DNA of 5,205 nt from Propionibacteriaceae bacterium (GTDB taxonomy: Bacteria; Actinomycetota; Actinomycetes; Propionibacteriales; Propionibacteriaceae), in the NCBI GenBank assembly GCA_030528545.1, contig JAUMYR010000050.1:12597-17801 (forward strand), given 5' to 3'. Shown here piece by piece: positions 1 to 5,205 of this stretch. Position 1 is the stretch's first letter. Each line of letters starts with the position of its first letter. The position numbers and the translations under genes were made by a program. The notes beneath the pieces are model-generated. The model was not told where the DNA came from. It searched no databases and was given only the letters and a program-made list of their open reading frames with translations.

Positions 1-957
1 GGCGAAGGCGGCGGCTGAATCGCCGAGCCCGTAGACGGCGCTCACGATGGAGGAGACATCCACCTTGCCGTCCTCGACCAGCGCGATCGTGCGCGGGTAC
101 ATCTCTTTCATCCGTCGCACGATGGTGATGGTGAGTCCCTTGCGGCGAACGGTGCTGGCGGGCAGGCCATAGCGGTCGTCGCCGGGAATCCCGAGGACGA
201 TGAGGCGTCCACCTGGCCGGCAGGCGAGCGCCGAGATCGCGAGGGCATCGTCGCTGCCAGCGATCTCGAAGGCGACATCGACACCGAAACCGGCCAGAGC
301 GTCCCAGGCCTCGGGGGTGCGCGCCTGGTCCGGGGTGAGGGTTTCGGCACCGAAACGCTGAGCAGCGGCCCTGCGATGTGCCAGTGGTTCCACCGCGATG
401 CCCCGGCTGGCTCCGGACGCCAGAGCGAGCTGGATCATGAGCAGGCCGATCGGGCCAGCCCCCACGACGGCAATGGTCGCGCCGACCCGAGGCCTCGCCA
501 GGTCCCAGGCGTGCAATGCGACTCCGAGCGGTTCCAGCATGGCGCCCTCGGCCGGTGTCATGTCTCCGGGGAGGGGATGGAGCAGGTGGGTTGGCCAGCT
601 GACGATCTCCTGGAGCCCACCGTCGGTTGTCGAGTGTCCGGCGAAGGCGATGCCCGGGCACAGGTTGGGGTGTCCCGCGGTGCACAGTTCACAGGTGCGA
701 CAGGGCAGGGCGGGATCGACAGCCACGACGCGAGCGGCATGGGGTCCATCGAGGGCGACTCCAGCGAATTCATGACCGGGGACGATCGGGCGATCCACGA
801 CCGCATCGCCGATGCCGCCTTCGGTGAACCAGTGCAGGTCAGATCCGCACAGGCCCACCGCGCGGACTTTCACCAGGGAATGACCGTCCGCCGGTGTGGG
901 GGATGGTTCCTCGTGGAGGCGAAGATCTGCTGCGCTATGTAGACGAAGAACTCGCAT
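1..957 (-). CDS. Zinc-dependent MDR dehydrogenase (sorbitol/L-idonate/threonine-dehydrogenase-like), C-terminus cut by window edge
   Basis: The 319 visible codons read open from ATG at 957 to base 1, so the stop lies outside the window. The family is usually about 340-350 residues, so roughly 20-30 are missing. Seen in the translation: catalytic-zinc ligands C37 (GLCGSD), H62 and E63 (GHEFAG), with E142 in an EPL motif as the usual nearby acidic ligand; four structural-zinc cysteines C86, C89, C92 and C100; and a Rossmann dinucleotide-binding glycine motif GAGPIG at 166-171. E190, at the expected end of the second Rossmann strand, suggests NAD rather than NADP. The family oxidises secondary alcohols of polyols or related substrates in the cytoplasm. 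The GSDLHWF segment and the RRKG...RRMKEMYPR region (271-289) resemble sorbitol and L-idonate 5-dehydrogenases, but the exact substrate is not determinable. The upstream sequence has only a weak SD (GGCAGG), and the DUF1707 gene ends 10 bp before the start, so translational coupling is likely. Confidence 0.93.
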   Translation of the reverse strand, partial: MRVLRLHSAADLRLHEEPSPTPADGHSLVKVRAVGLCGSDLHWFTEGGIGDAVVDRPIVPGHEFAGVALDGPHAARVVAVDPALPCRTCELCTAGHPNLCPGIAFAGHSTTDGGLQEIVSWPTHLLHPLPGDMTPAEGAMLEPLGVALHAWDLARPRVGATIAVVGAGPIGLLMIQLALASGASRGIAVEPLAHRRAAAQRFGAETLTPDQARTPEAWDALAGFGVDVAFEIAGSDDALAISALACRPGGRLIVLGIPGDDRYGLPASTVRRKGLTITIVRRMKEMYPRTIALVEDGKVDVSSIVSAVYGLGDSAAAFA

Positions 958-967
958 ACCTGCCAGG

Positions 968-1417
968 CTAGCGGCGGCACCGACCATCGCAGCGCAGATG
1001 GCGGGTGAAATACCACACACCGCTGGTGGCTGTCGCGGCACCAATCGCGGCCAGCATCGCCACCGGACCCTGGGAGGAGCTTGAGGTGAGCAAGAGCAGG
1101 CCCAGCAGGCAGATCGCCGCCGACACCGAGACGAATCCGACGAACGCGTCCAGGACCCAATTGCTGGGCGTAGCCGGTAACGCGAAACGCTCCTGGCGGA
1201 CCGGAAGATGGGGATTGGGCAGCCGCGGCAGGTCAGCGGTGAGGGCCCCCAGATCAGCGAGGGTACGCGCATCCAGAGCGGCCGAGGTGCGCGCCTGTAG
1301 CTCCTCGGTGCTGAGCCGTCCGGCGGAGAAGTGAGCGCCAAGCAGATCACAGGTTGCGTCGCGTTCTGCGTCGCCCACCCGCTGGGACAAGGAACGGTAA
1401 TGCGGTCTCACGGTCAT
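968..1417 (-). CDS. DUF1707 domain protein with two C-terminal membrane helices
   Basis: This is a 149-residue protein of unknown molecular function. Residues about 12-64 match the actinobacterial DUF1707 (SHOCT-like) pattern: RVGDAERDATCDLL, then GRLSTEEL, then an R-T-ADL-AL-ADLP tail. A proline-rich linker (64-84) leads to two hydrophobic segments at about 88-110 and 117-136, and the tail is basic (RHLRCDGRCRR). The likely topology is an N-terminal cytoplasmic domain anchored by a helical hairpin. DUF1707 commonly sits at the N-terminus of small membrane proteins in this phylum, often of unknown role. I chose ATG at 1417 over an in-frame TTG at 1435. The ATG is preceded by GGAG (1433-1430) at a rather long 12-nt spacing, and the TTG has no SD. 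The gene is the first of a two-gene unit with the dehydrogenase. A regulatory or envelope-sensing role would be a guess. Confidence 0.85.
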   Translation of the reverse strand: MTVRPHYRSLSQRVGDAERDATCDLLGAHFSAGRLSTEELQARTSAALDARTLADLGALTADLPRLPNPHLPVRQERFALPATPSNWVLDAFVGFVSVSAAICLLGLLLLTSSSSQGPVAMLAAIGAATATSGVWYFTRHLRCDGRCRR

Positions 1418-1554
1418 GTGTCGATGATGCTCCAAGCCAGAGGGTCAGGTGAAGGACGAAGCTGTGACCGAAGACTGCTGCGGCAGTCCTGTCCTGCAAC
1501 CCGCGACCCGAGTCTGACCCCAAGTCCGACGTCGGTCCCTCGTTTAGCCTCGCC

Positions 1555-1588
1555 CGACCGGTAGAGTCTGCTAGCGACCGGTATACCG
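1555..1588. repeat. Tandem CGACCGGTA repeat (20-bp period) overlapping a CGGTATACCG palindrome
   Basis: CGACCGGTA occurs at 1555-1563 and again at 1575-1583, start to start exactly 20 bp, about two helical turns on the same DNA face. The second copy runs into the perfect 10-bp palindrome CGGTATACCG (1579-1588). The repeat lies just upstream of the transporter's Shine-Dalgarno and covers the possible -10 TAGAGT. The arrangement is that of an operator for a dimeric regulator, but no known family's site is recognised and chance is possible. Confidence 0.35.
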
Positions 1589-1601
1589 CTGGTCGTCCTG
1601 G

Positions 1602-1607
1602 AAGGAG
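1602..1607 (+). promoter_or_regulatory. Strong Shine-Dalgarno AAGGAG that decides the transporter start
   Basis: AAGGAG is the best ribosome-binding match in the window. It stands 6 nt before an in-frame CTG at 1614, an ideal spacing. The next conventional start, TTG at 1632, would be 24 nt away, too far for this SD to serve. No ATG or GTG lies in frame between them. Confidence 0.7.
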
Positions 1608-1613
1608 CCGACA

Positions 1614-2567
1614 CTGGACCCGCTCGTCATTTTGGCCATTTGCCTACAGATCATTTCTTCGTTCAGTTTCGCGACGGGTGCCACCTTGCAGTCGCTGGGC
1701 GTGAAAAGCACCTTTGATCCGTCCGCGCGGGTCTCAAGCAACAAGCTGACCTTCGCCGGACTCCTGAGACTGTTCACGATCCCGAAGTGGCTGTTCGGAC
1801 TGTTCTTTGTTTTCCTCGGAGCCGCGATCCATCTCTACGCTCTGACGATCGCGTCCGTGACCGTCGTGCAACCGGTCGGCATCCTCGCGGTGCCGTGGTC
1901 GGTGCTGATCGCCGCCAAGATCCATGGGCACAAGGTGACCTGGAGGATCTGGAAAGCGGTCGGCATCACGGTCGCGGGCGTCATCGGCTTCACCTATTTC
2001 TCGGCCACCAACGCGACCAAGGACGCGCACCTGGAGGCGATCGGGCCCATCGTGTGGTCCTTCGTGGTCGTGTGCGTCATCTGTGGGGCGCTCGCACTGG
2101 TCGCGACGAAAGTCGCGCCATGGGCGCGGGCGATGCTGTGGTCTTCGGTCGGTGCGGTGTTCTACGGCCTGGCATCGGGCATGATGAAGGCCGCGCTGGA
2201 CGCGTTCTTCAAGGTGAAGCTTCCGGTGGCGGACCCATTGGTGTGGGGCACCGCACTCATGATGCTGGTGTGTTACGTCCTAGGCGTGTGGATGATTCAG
2301 CAGGGCTATGCCTCTGGGCCGGCAGAGATCACGGTGGGCACCATGACAACGGTGGATCCCTTCGTGGCCGTGCTGTTCGGGCTCATCGTGCTTCGTGAGG
2401 GTGCGGGCATGGGAGCGGGAGCAGGCATCGGGATGGCGATCGCGGGGAGCATCGCCGTTTATGGCGTGCTGCTCTTGTCTCGGGATCACCCGGACGCTGT
2501 CGCTGAGCGCGAGAAGCACGAGCAAGAACTCTCCGCCCAGGCAGAGGCCGCCCAAGTCACGGATTGA
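1614..2567 (+). CDS. DMT-superfamily (NIPA/EamA-like) multi-pass membrane transporter
   Basis: From CTG 1614 this is 317 residues; from TTG 1632 it would be 311. About nine hydrophobic segments are visible, at roughly 2-25, 58-78, 82-101, 114-130, 143-165, 174-198, 209-229, 238-260 and 267-288. A charged, probably cytoplasmic tail (290-317, rich in E, K and A) follows. The VTVVQPVGILAVPW stretch (82-95), the G-FYGLASGMMKAAL stretch in the second half and the internal duplication of helix bundles fit the DMT superfamily, nearest to NIPA-like/DUF803-type proteins. Eukaryotic NIPA proteins are linked to Mg2+ transport, but the bacterial relatives are mostly uncharacterised, so the substrate is unknown. 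The gene appears monocistronic. It is divergent from the DUF1707 unit, and its stop overlaps the stop of the convergent gene by 11 bp. Family assignment is firm; substrate is not. Confidence 0.88.
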   Translation: MDPLVILAICLQIISSFSFATGATLQSLGVKSTFDPSARVSSNKLTFAGLLRLFTIPKWLFGLFFVFLGAAIHLYALTIASVTVVQPVGILAVPWSVLIAAKIHGHKVTWRIWKAVGITVAGVIGFTYFSATNATKDAHLEAIGPIVWSFVVVCVICGALALVATKVAPWARAMLWSSVGAVFYGLASGMMKAALDAFFKVKLPVADPLVWGTALMMLVCYVLGVWMIQQGYASGPAEITVGTMTTVDPFVAVLFGLIVLREGAGMGAGAGIGMAIAGSIAVYGVLLLSRDHPDAVAEREKHEQELSAQAEAAQVTD

Positions 2568-2595
2568 TCCGCAGCGCCGAAATGGACTTGCGGCC
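2546..2595. terminator. Imperfect inverted repeat spanning the two convergent stop codons, possible bidirectional terminator
   Basis: The left arm GGCCGC-CC-AAGTC (2546-2558) pairs with the right arm GACTTGCGGCC (2585-2595) over 11 bp, with a two-base CC bulge. The 26-nt loop contains a second small hairpin, CGGA-TTGA-TCCG (2560-2571), which holds the transporter's TGA; the other gene's TGA overlaps the end of the left arm. No T-tract follows on either strand, so it is not a classic intrinsic terminator. U-less hairpins have been proposed as terminators in actinomycetes. The sequence is also coding on both sides, so the pairing could be partly fortuitous. Confidence 0.4.
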
Positions 2596-3300
2596 ACTCT
2601 CGTTCGCCAGGACGAGGGTGATTGGCTTGGGTGCGACATGGAAGATCAAGGTACGGGTCTCGCTTTTCCCAGCGCTGATGGAACTGGGGTAGGGCGCATC
2701 GCCGCTTGAGTCATGGTCGGGTTCAATGATCTGGGCGGTGCTGTTCTCGAAAGCGAAAAGCGTGTAGTCCAACACGCCTTCGTCGACGCTGATGGTGAAG
2801 GTGACACGCAGGGTGGAGCCCTCCCACCGGCTGGATTTCACCGACCAGCGGCCGGAGCCATTCGGGAACTCGATAGACAACCCTTCGGCATGGCTGGCTC
2901 CGGGGGAGAGGCTAGGGTTAGCGGTGCGGGTTTTCGCCGGGGTGGCTGAGGGCTGGGTGAGGTTTGCCCCCTGCGTCACCGCGAAGACCACGATTCCGAC
3001 GAGCGCGATCGCGGCGATGACCACGCCGGTCAGGTTCCGGTTGGGGCTGGGCGCGAACTGTTCGGCGTTGACACGGGGCAGGTCTGGTTCGTTGAACGGA
3101 CGATAGGGGTCGCGTCCCTCGGGCTGGTTCGACGTGGGCCCTTGCCCGGGTTGTTCCCAGCGTTGAGGCTGTGGAGCTCCGGGAGGCGCCCATTGCGGTG
3201 ATGGTCCTGGCGGTGCCGGGTGGGGCATCGCCGGTGGTGCCTGGTGTGGCCAGGTACCACGGACCTGATCTGGGCGGGGCCAGCCTGCGGGGTTGTTCAT
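2557..3300 (-). CDS. Proline-rich single-pass membrane protein with extracytoplasmic DUF4352-like beta domain
   Basis: This 247-residue protein has three parts. Residues about 1-70 are a low-complexity P/Q/W/G-rich segment (PPG, PQW and QPQR runs), probably cytoplasmic. One hydrophobic helix at about 89-109 is preceded by NRN and begins LTGVVIAAIAL. A T/S/P/A-rich linker (112-135) leads to a C-terminal domain (138-247) of alternating hydrophobic strands: LRVTFTISV, YTLFAF, a GKSETRTLIFHV turn-strand and ITLVLANE. That order, ending in a G-K-S then F-V-P-type strand, resembles DUF4352-type immunoglobulin-like domains found after a helix in actinobacterial envelope proteins. Function is unknown. 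ATG 3300 has no real SD, but a promoter places +1 on it. The gene diverges from the DUF4192 gene and converges on the transporter. The gene call is firm; the DUF4352 link is by pattern only. Confidence 0.82.
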   Translation of the reverse strand: MNNPAGWPRPDQVRGTWPHQAPPAMPHPAPPGPSPQWAPPGAPQPQRWEQPGQGPTSNQPEGRDPYRPFNEPDLPRVNAEQFAPSPNRNLTGVVIAAIALVGIVVFAVTQGANLTQPSATPAKTRTANPSLSPGASHAEGLSIEFPNGSGRWSVKSSRWEGSTLRVTFTISVDEGVLDYTLFAFENSTAQIIEPDHDSSGDAPYPSSISAGKSETRTLIFHVAPKPITLVLANESGRKSISALRINP

Positions 3301-3306
3301 GCCACC

Positions 3307-3334
3307 AGCTTAAGGTGCGCTCAGCGCCAGACAA
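3307..3334 (-). promoter_or_regulatory. Probable leaderless promoter of the proline-rich membrane protein gene
   Basis: On the minus strand, TTGTCT (3334-3329) matches four of six -35 bases. After a 16-bp spacer comes TAAGCT (3312-3307), which fits the actinobacterial -10 pattern TANNNT. Only six bases separate the -10 from ATG 3300, so transcription would begin at or next to the A of the start codon. That explains the missing Shine-Dalgarno. Confidence 0.45.
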
Positions 3335-3336
3335 CA

Positions 3337-3364
3337 TTGTCCACAGCCCAGATAGTTGTGCACA
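3337..3364 (+). promoter_or_regulatory. Two tandem DnaA-box-like 9-mers
   Basis: TTGTCCACA (3337-3345) is exactly the DnaA-box form favoured in high-GC actinomycetes. TTGTGCACA (3356-3364) has one mismatch. They share orientation, are 19 bp start to start, and are both followed by G. The first lies immediately upstream of the -35 of the leftward gene and overlaps a GACAA-CA-TTGTC inverted repeat (3330-3341). No dnaA or dnaN gene and no AT-rich unwinding stretch is present, so this is not oriC-like. A DnaA-controlled divergent promoter or a titration site is the alternative. TGTGCACA in the second copy is itself palindromic, so another regulator could be responsible. Confidence 0.4.
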
Positions 3365-3414
3365 GGGGGACGTACCCCGGTTATCGCATCTGGCTGGCAG
3401 CCCACAGTGACGGC

Positions 3415-4356
3415 ATGAGTACTTCGTCTCTTGAGAGCCAGTTCTCGCCGGTCCAGGGCATGCAGGACCTGCTGGCGGCGGTGCCCGCCATCCTTGGCTA
3501 CCGCCCACGGGATTCGGTTGTCGTGGTGGTGTGCCTAGACCGGCGGGTTGAACTCACGCTCCGAATCGACATGGATTGGTTCCTGGTCGACTACGACGCG
3601 GTCGCCGACCAACTGGCCAACCTCCGGTCTCACTACCCCCAGGCCCGGATCTTCCTCTTGGGTTACAGCGGGGACCAGCCGGTGATCCAGGCGGCGCTGA
3701 CCGAGACCGCCGAGACTCTCGGCGAGGTTGATGACATCGTCTACACCAACGATCAGCGCTGGTGGTCCCTGACCTGTGCCGATGACTGCTGTCCTCCGGA
3801 AGGCAGGCCTTTCGACTATGCGGAATGTCTAGTCACGGCAGAGGCAGTGCTAGCGGGGATTCAAGTCAGCCGTGACCGGGCCGAGCTGGTGGCTTTGGTC
3901 GCGGGTCCCTCGGCAGCCGACCTTGAGGCCGCGCGCAGGCAGGTCGTTATGGCGAGGAAGGTGCTGGCTGGGGAGAAGGACGCCGTGGGGCAGGCGCTCA
4001 CCCTGCGCATGCGCGCGGTGACCGGCGGCGAGGTGAACATCGAGAATGTGGCCTGGTGGATCGTGGCGCTCGCGGACCCGGAGGTGCTGGGCGCGCTACT
4101 GGCGACCCTCAACCCAGACCTTGCCCCCGGGGACCGGGAGTGGCTGCTACGTGTCGTCGCTCAATGCCCGCCCGAGTGGGCCGAGGGGCCGGTGGCTCTG
4201 CTCGCCTTCGTGGCCTGGCTGAGTGGGGGAGGTCCGGTCATGAGCGCGGCCTTAGATCGGCTCCGCGGCCTCAACCCGAGGCACCCGGTGATATCGGTGC
4301 TCGAAGATCTGGTGCACCGCCTGATCTCTCCTGCCACTTGGTCCTCCTCTGGGTAG
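3415..4356 (+). CDS. DUF4192 domain protein
   Basis: This is a 313-residue, apparently soluble cytoplasmic protein of unknown function. It covers the full DUF4192 pattern: the N-terminal DLLAAVPAILGYRPRDSVVVVV block (18-39), a central IFLLGYSGD strand (79-87), the hallmark WWSLTCADDCCPPEGRP (116-132) with C121, C125 and C126, and a C-terminal AWLSGGGPVMSAALDRL block (267-283) followed by a P-I-W ending. The clustered cysteines could bind a metal or form a disulphide, but this is inference. ATG 3415 starts just before the domain. A GTG at 3220 in the same frame would add 65 residues unlike the family and overlap the divergent gene, so I rejected it. There is no good SD; CACAGT six bases before ATG is a poor leaderless -10. 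One rare TTA codon (Leu280) occurs. The PfkB kinase follows after 22 bp. Confidence 0.9.
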   Translation: MSTSSLESQFSPVQGMQDLLAAVPAILGYRPRDSVVVVVCLDRRVELTLRIDMDWFLVDYDAVADQLANLRSHYPQARIFLLGYSGDQPVIQAALTETAETLGEVDDIVYTNDQRWWSLTCADDCCPPEGRPFDYAECLVTAEAVLAGIQVSRDRAELVALVAGPSAADLEAARRQVVMARKVLAGEKDAVGQALTLRMRAVTGGEVNIENVAWWIVALADPEVLGALLATLNPDLAPGDREWLLRVVAQCPPEWAEGPVALLAFVAWLSGGGPVMSAALDRLRGLNPRHPVISVLEDLVHRLISPATWSSSG

Positions 4357-4366
4357 GTAGGCGTCA

Positions 4367-4372
4367 TATGCT
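4367..4372 (+). promoter_or_regulatory. Candidate leaderless -10 element (TATGCT) for the PfkB kinase gene
   Basis: TATGCT fits TANNNT and ends exactly six bases before ATG 4379, so +1 would fall on the start codon. No acceptable -35 lies 16-18 bp upstream. The only SD-like run, GGTAGG in the DUF4192 stop region, is too far from the ATG to serve. Read-through from the DUF4192 gene is also possible because the gap is only 22 bp. Confidence 0.35.
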
Positions 4373-4378
4373 CATACC

Positions 4379-5205
4379 ATGCGATTCGTGGTGTGCGGTG
4401 AGGCACTGATTGATTTGATGCCCGGCGGGCAACGGAGCGGATGGTCTGAGACCCCGTGGCGCGCGCTGTGCGGCGGCGGTCCCATGAACACAGCGGTTGC
4501 CCTGGCCCGTCTGGGTTGCCCGGTGGAGTTTCTCGGCAGGTTCGGCGCGGACTCTTTCGCGTCCCAGCTGCGCGGTCATATCGCCGGGAGCGGCGCCGGG
4601 CTCAGCCTGGCAGCGGCGACATCAGAGGCGACTTCGATCGCGGTGGTGAGCCTGGACGAACAGGGTAAGGCGAGTTACACCTTCCATTTCGACAAGACCG
4701 CTAACTTCGGCTGGCAAGATGAGGACTTCCCGGAACTGAGCAGGGACGACTGGTTGCACTTCGGGTCCATCGGGGCAGTCATCATGCCTGGTCATGAGGC
4801 ATTGTTGCGGTTCCTTGAGCGCACCGAGGCGGGGATGTCTTACGACATCAACGTACGCCTCAGTGTGCTGCCGGATCGGCAGGAGTACTACCAGCGGGTT
4901 TCGGCGATGATGGCCGCGGTAGGACGACGCAACGGTGTGGTGAAAGCCAGCGATGAGGACCTTCAGCTGCTTCTCGGGGATCCGGGCACCGATGTCGTAC
5001 AGGTCGCGAGCGGCTGGGTTCAGGAGTACGGCCTCGGGCTTTTCGTGGTCACGCTCGGCCCGGATGGTGCCGTCGCCGTGACGCCCGAGGGGGACCAGTT
5101 CCGGGTGCCAGGAAAGCCGATCTGTCTGGTCGACACGGTCGGAGCGGGCGACACTTTCATGGCCGGTTTCCTGTCACGTTATGCGAACGACCGTAGCCAG
5201 ATCGC
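4379..5205 (+). CDS. PfkB-family carbohydrate kinase (fructokinase-like), C-terminus cut by window edge
   Basis: 275 residues are visible of a family usually about 300-320. It would phosphorylate a sugar or sugar-like alcohol with ATP in the cytoplasm. Seen: an N-terminal GEALIDLMPG strand-loop (7-16) typical of fructokinase-like members; a substrate-binding glycine loop GGGPMNTAVALARLG (32-46); FLGRFGADSF (51-60); a DINVR motif (156-160) where DPNxR is usual; KASDEDL (189-195); TLGPDG (225-230); and the second PfkB signature DTVGAGDTF (252-260), with D258 as the expected catalytic base and GAGD as the anion hole. The substrate could be fructose, 2-keto-3-deoxygluconate or another sugar. The gene starts 22 bp after the DUF4192 stop, so co-transcription is possible, but a -10 element directly before the ATG argues for its own leaderless transcript. 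Confidence 0.92.
   Translation, partial: MRFVVCGEALIDLMPGGQRSGWSETPWRALCGGGPMNTAVALARLGCPVEFLGRFGADSFASQLRGHIAGSGAGLSLAAATSEATSIAVVSLDEQGKASYTFHFDKTANFGWQDEDFPELSRDDWLHFGSIGAVIMPGHEALLRFLERTEAGMSYDINVRLSVLPDRQEYYQRVSAMMAAVGRRNGVVKASDEDLQLLLGDPGTDVVQVASGWVQEYGLGLFVVTLGPDGAVAVTPEGDQFRVPGKPICLVDTVGAGDTFMAGFLSRYANDRSQI

Larger units (their letters stand above)
1418..1613. other. Divergent intergenic region between the DUF1707 gene and the transporter gene
   Basis: These 196 bp must hold the promoters for the leftward pair and the rightward transporter. Visible structure: an inverted repeat GACTGC-TGCG-GCAGTC at 1473-1488, a 10-bp palindrome CCGACGTCGG at 1526-1535, a 9-bp direct repeat at 1555-1583, and a palindrome CGGTATACCG at 1579-1588. 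A TANNNT-type -10 candidate, TAGAGT, lies at 1562-1567 for the rightward gene, without a convincing -35. No clear promoter was found for the leftward genes. No RNA gene or small ORF with a good SD is evident. Confidence 0.5.

Noticed and set aside
376..942. Long plus-strand open frame opposite the dehydrogenase
   Set aside because: It is the antisense shadow of a clear zinc-dehydrogenase frame in GC-rich DNA. Its translation is low-complexity and matches no family pattern.
1473..1488. Hairpin GACTGC-TGCG-GCAGTC as a terminator or riboswitch part
   Set aside because: A lone 6-bp stem with no T-tract and no gene ending nearby. Stems of this size are common by chance at this GC content.
3365..3378. 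GGGG-GACGTA-CCCC hairpin upstream of the DUF4192 gene
   Set aside because: Only four G-C pairs with a six-base loop. It is too small to interpret and lies where a promoter must be.
3220..3414. N-terminal extension of the DUF4192 frame to a GTG at 3220
   Set aside because: It would overlap the divergent gene, has no ribosome-binding site, and adds residues unrelated to DUF4192. The family's N-terminal block begins just after ATG 3415.
3301..3414. Chromosomal or plasmid replication origin suggested by the DnaA-box-like 9-mers
   Set aside because: There are only two boxes, no AT-rich unwinding region, and no dnaA, dnaN, repA or parA gene nearby.
4252..4254. TTA codon in the DUF4192 gene as a bldA-type developmental switch
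   Set aside because: A single rare leucine codon, and nothing in the window identifies a Streptomyces-like host where this control would apply.
1..5205. Sugar-utilisation cluster joining the polyol dehydrogenase, transporter and PfkB kinase
   Set aside because: The three are in different transcription units and orientations with unrelated genes between them, and the transporter is DMT/NIPA-like rather than a recognised sugar carrier.

Overview
The window is chromosomal DNA from a high-GC Gram-positive bacterium, almost certainly an actinomycete. It carries a DUF1707 protein and a DUF4192 protein, two families largely confined to Actinomycetota. It also has strong G/C preference at third codon positions, poor Shine-Dalgarno sequences and two start codons that look leaderless. 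The genus cannot be fixed from sequence alone. No mobile element, CRISPR array, RNA gene or phage gene is visible.

Layout from left to right. (1) Bases 1-1417, minus strand: a two-gene unit made of a small DUF1707 two-helix membrane protein followed, 10 bp later, by a zinc-dependent polyol/alcohol dehydrogenase. The dehydrogenase runs off the left edge and lacks its C-terminus. (2) Bases 1418-1613: a divergent intergenic region with a direct repeat and palindromes. (3) Bases 1614-2567, plus strand: a DMT/NIPA-like membrane transporter whose best-placed start is a rare CTG. (4) Bases 2557-3300, minus strand: a proline-rich single-pass protein with an extracytoplasmic DUF4352-like beta domain. 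Its stop overlaps the transporter's stop by 11 bp inside an imperfect inverted repeat. (5) Bases 3301-3414: a second divergent region with a probable leaderless promoter and two tandem DnaA-box-like 9-mers. (6) Bases 3415-4356, plus strand: a DUF4192 protein. (7) Bases 4379-5205, plus strand: a PfkB-family sugar kinase, probably leaderless, truncated by the right edge.

The dehydrogenase and the PfkB kinase both suggest sugar or polyol metabolism, but they lie in separate transcription units about 3.4 kb apart, so no common pathway can be claimed. I see no clear new multi-gene system. The items most worth checking are the DnaA-box pair between two genes of unknown function, the inverted repeat over the convergent stops, and the non-canonical translation starts.
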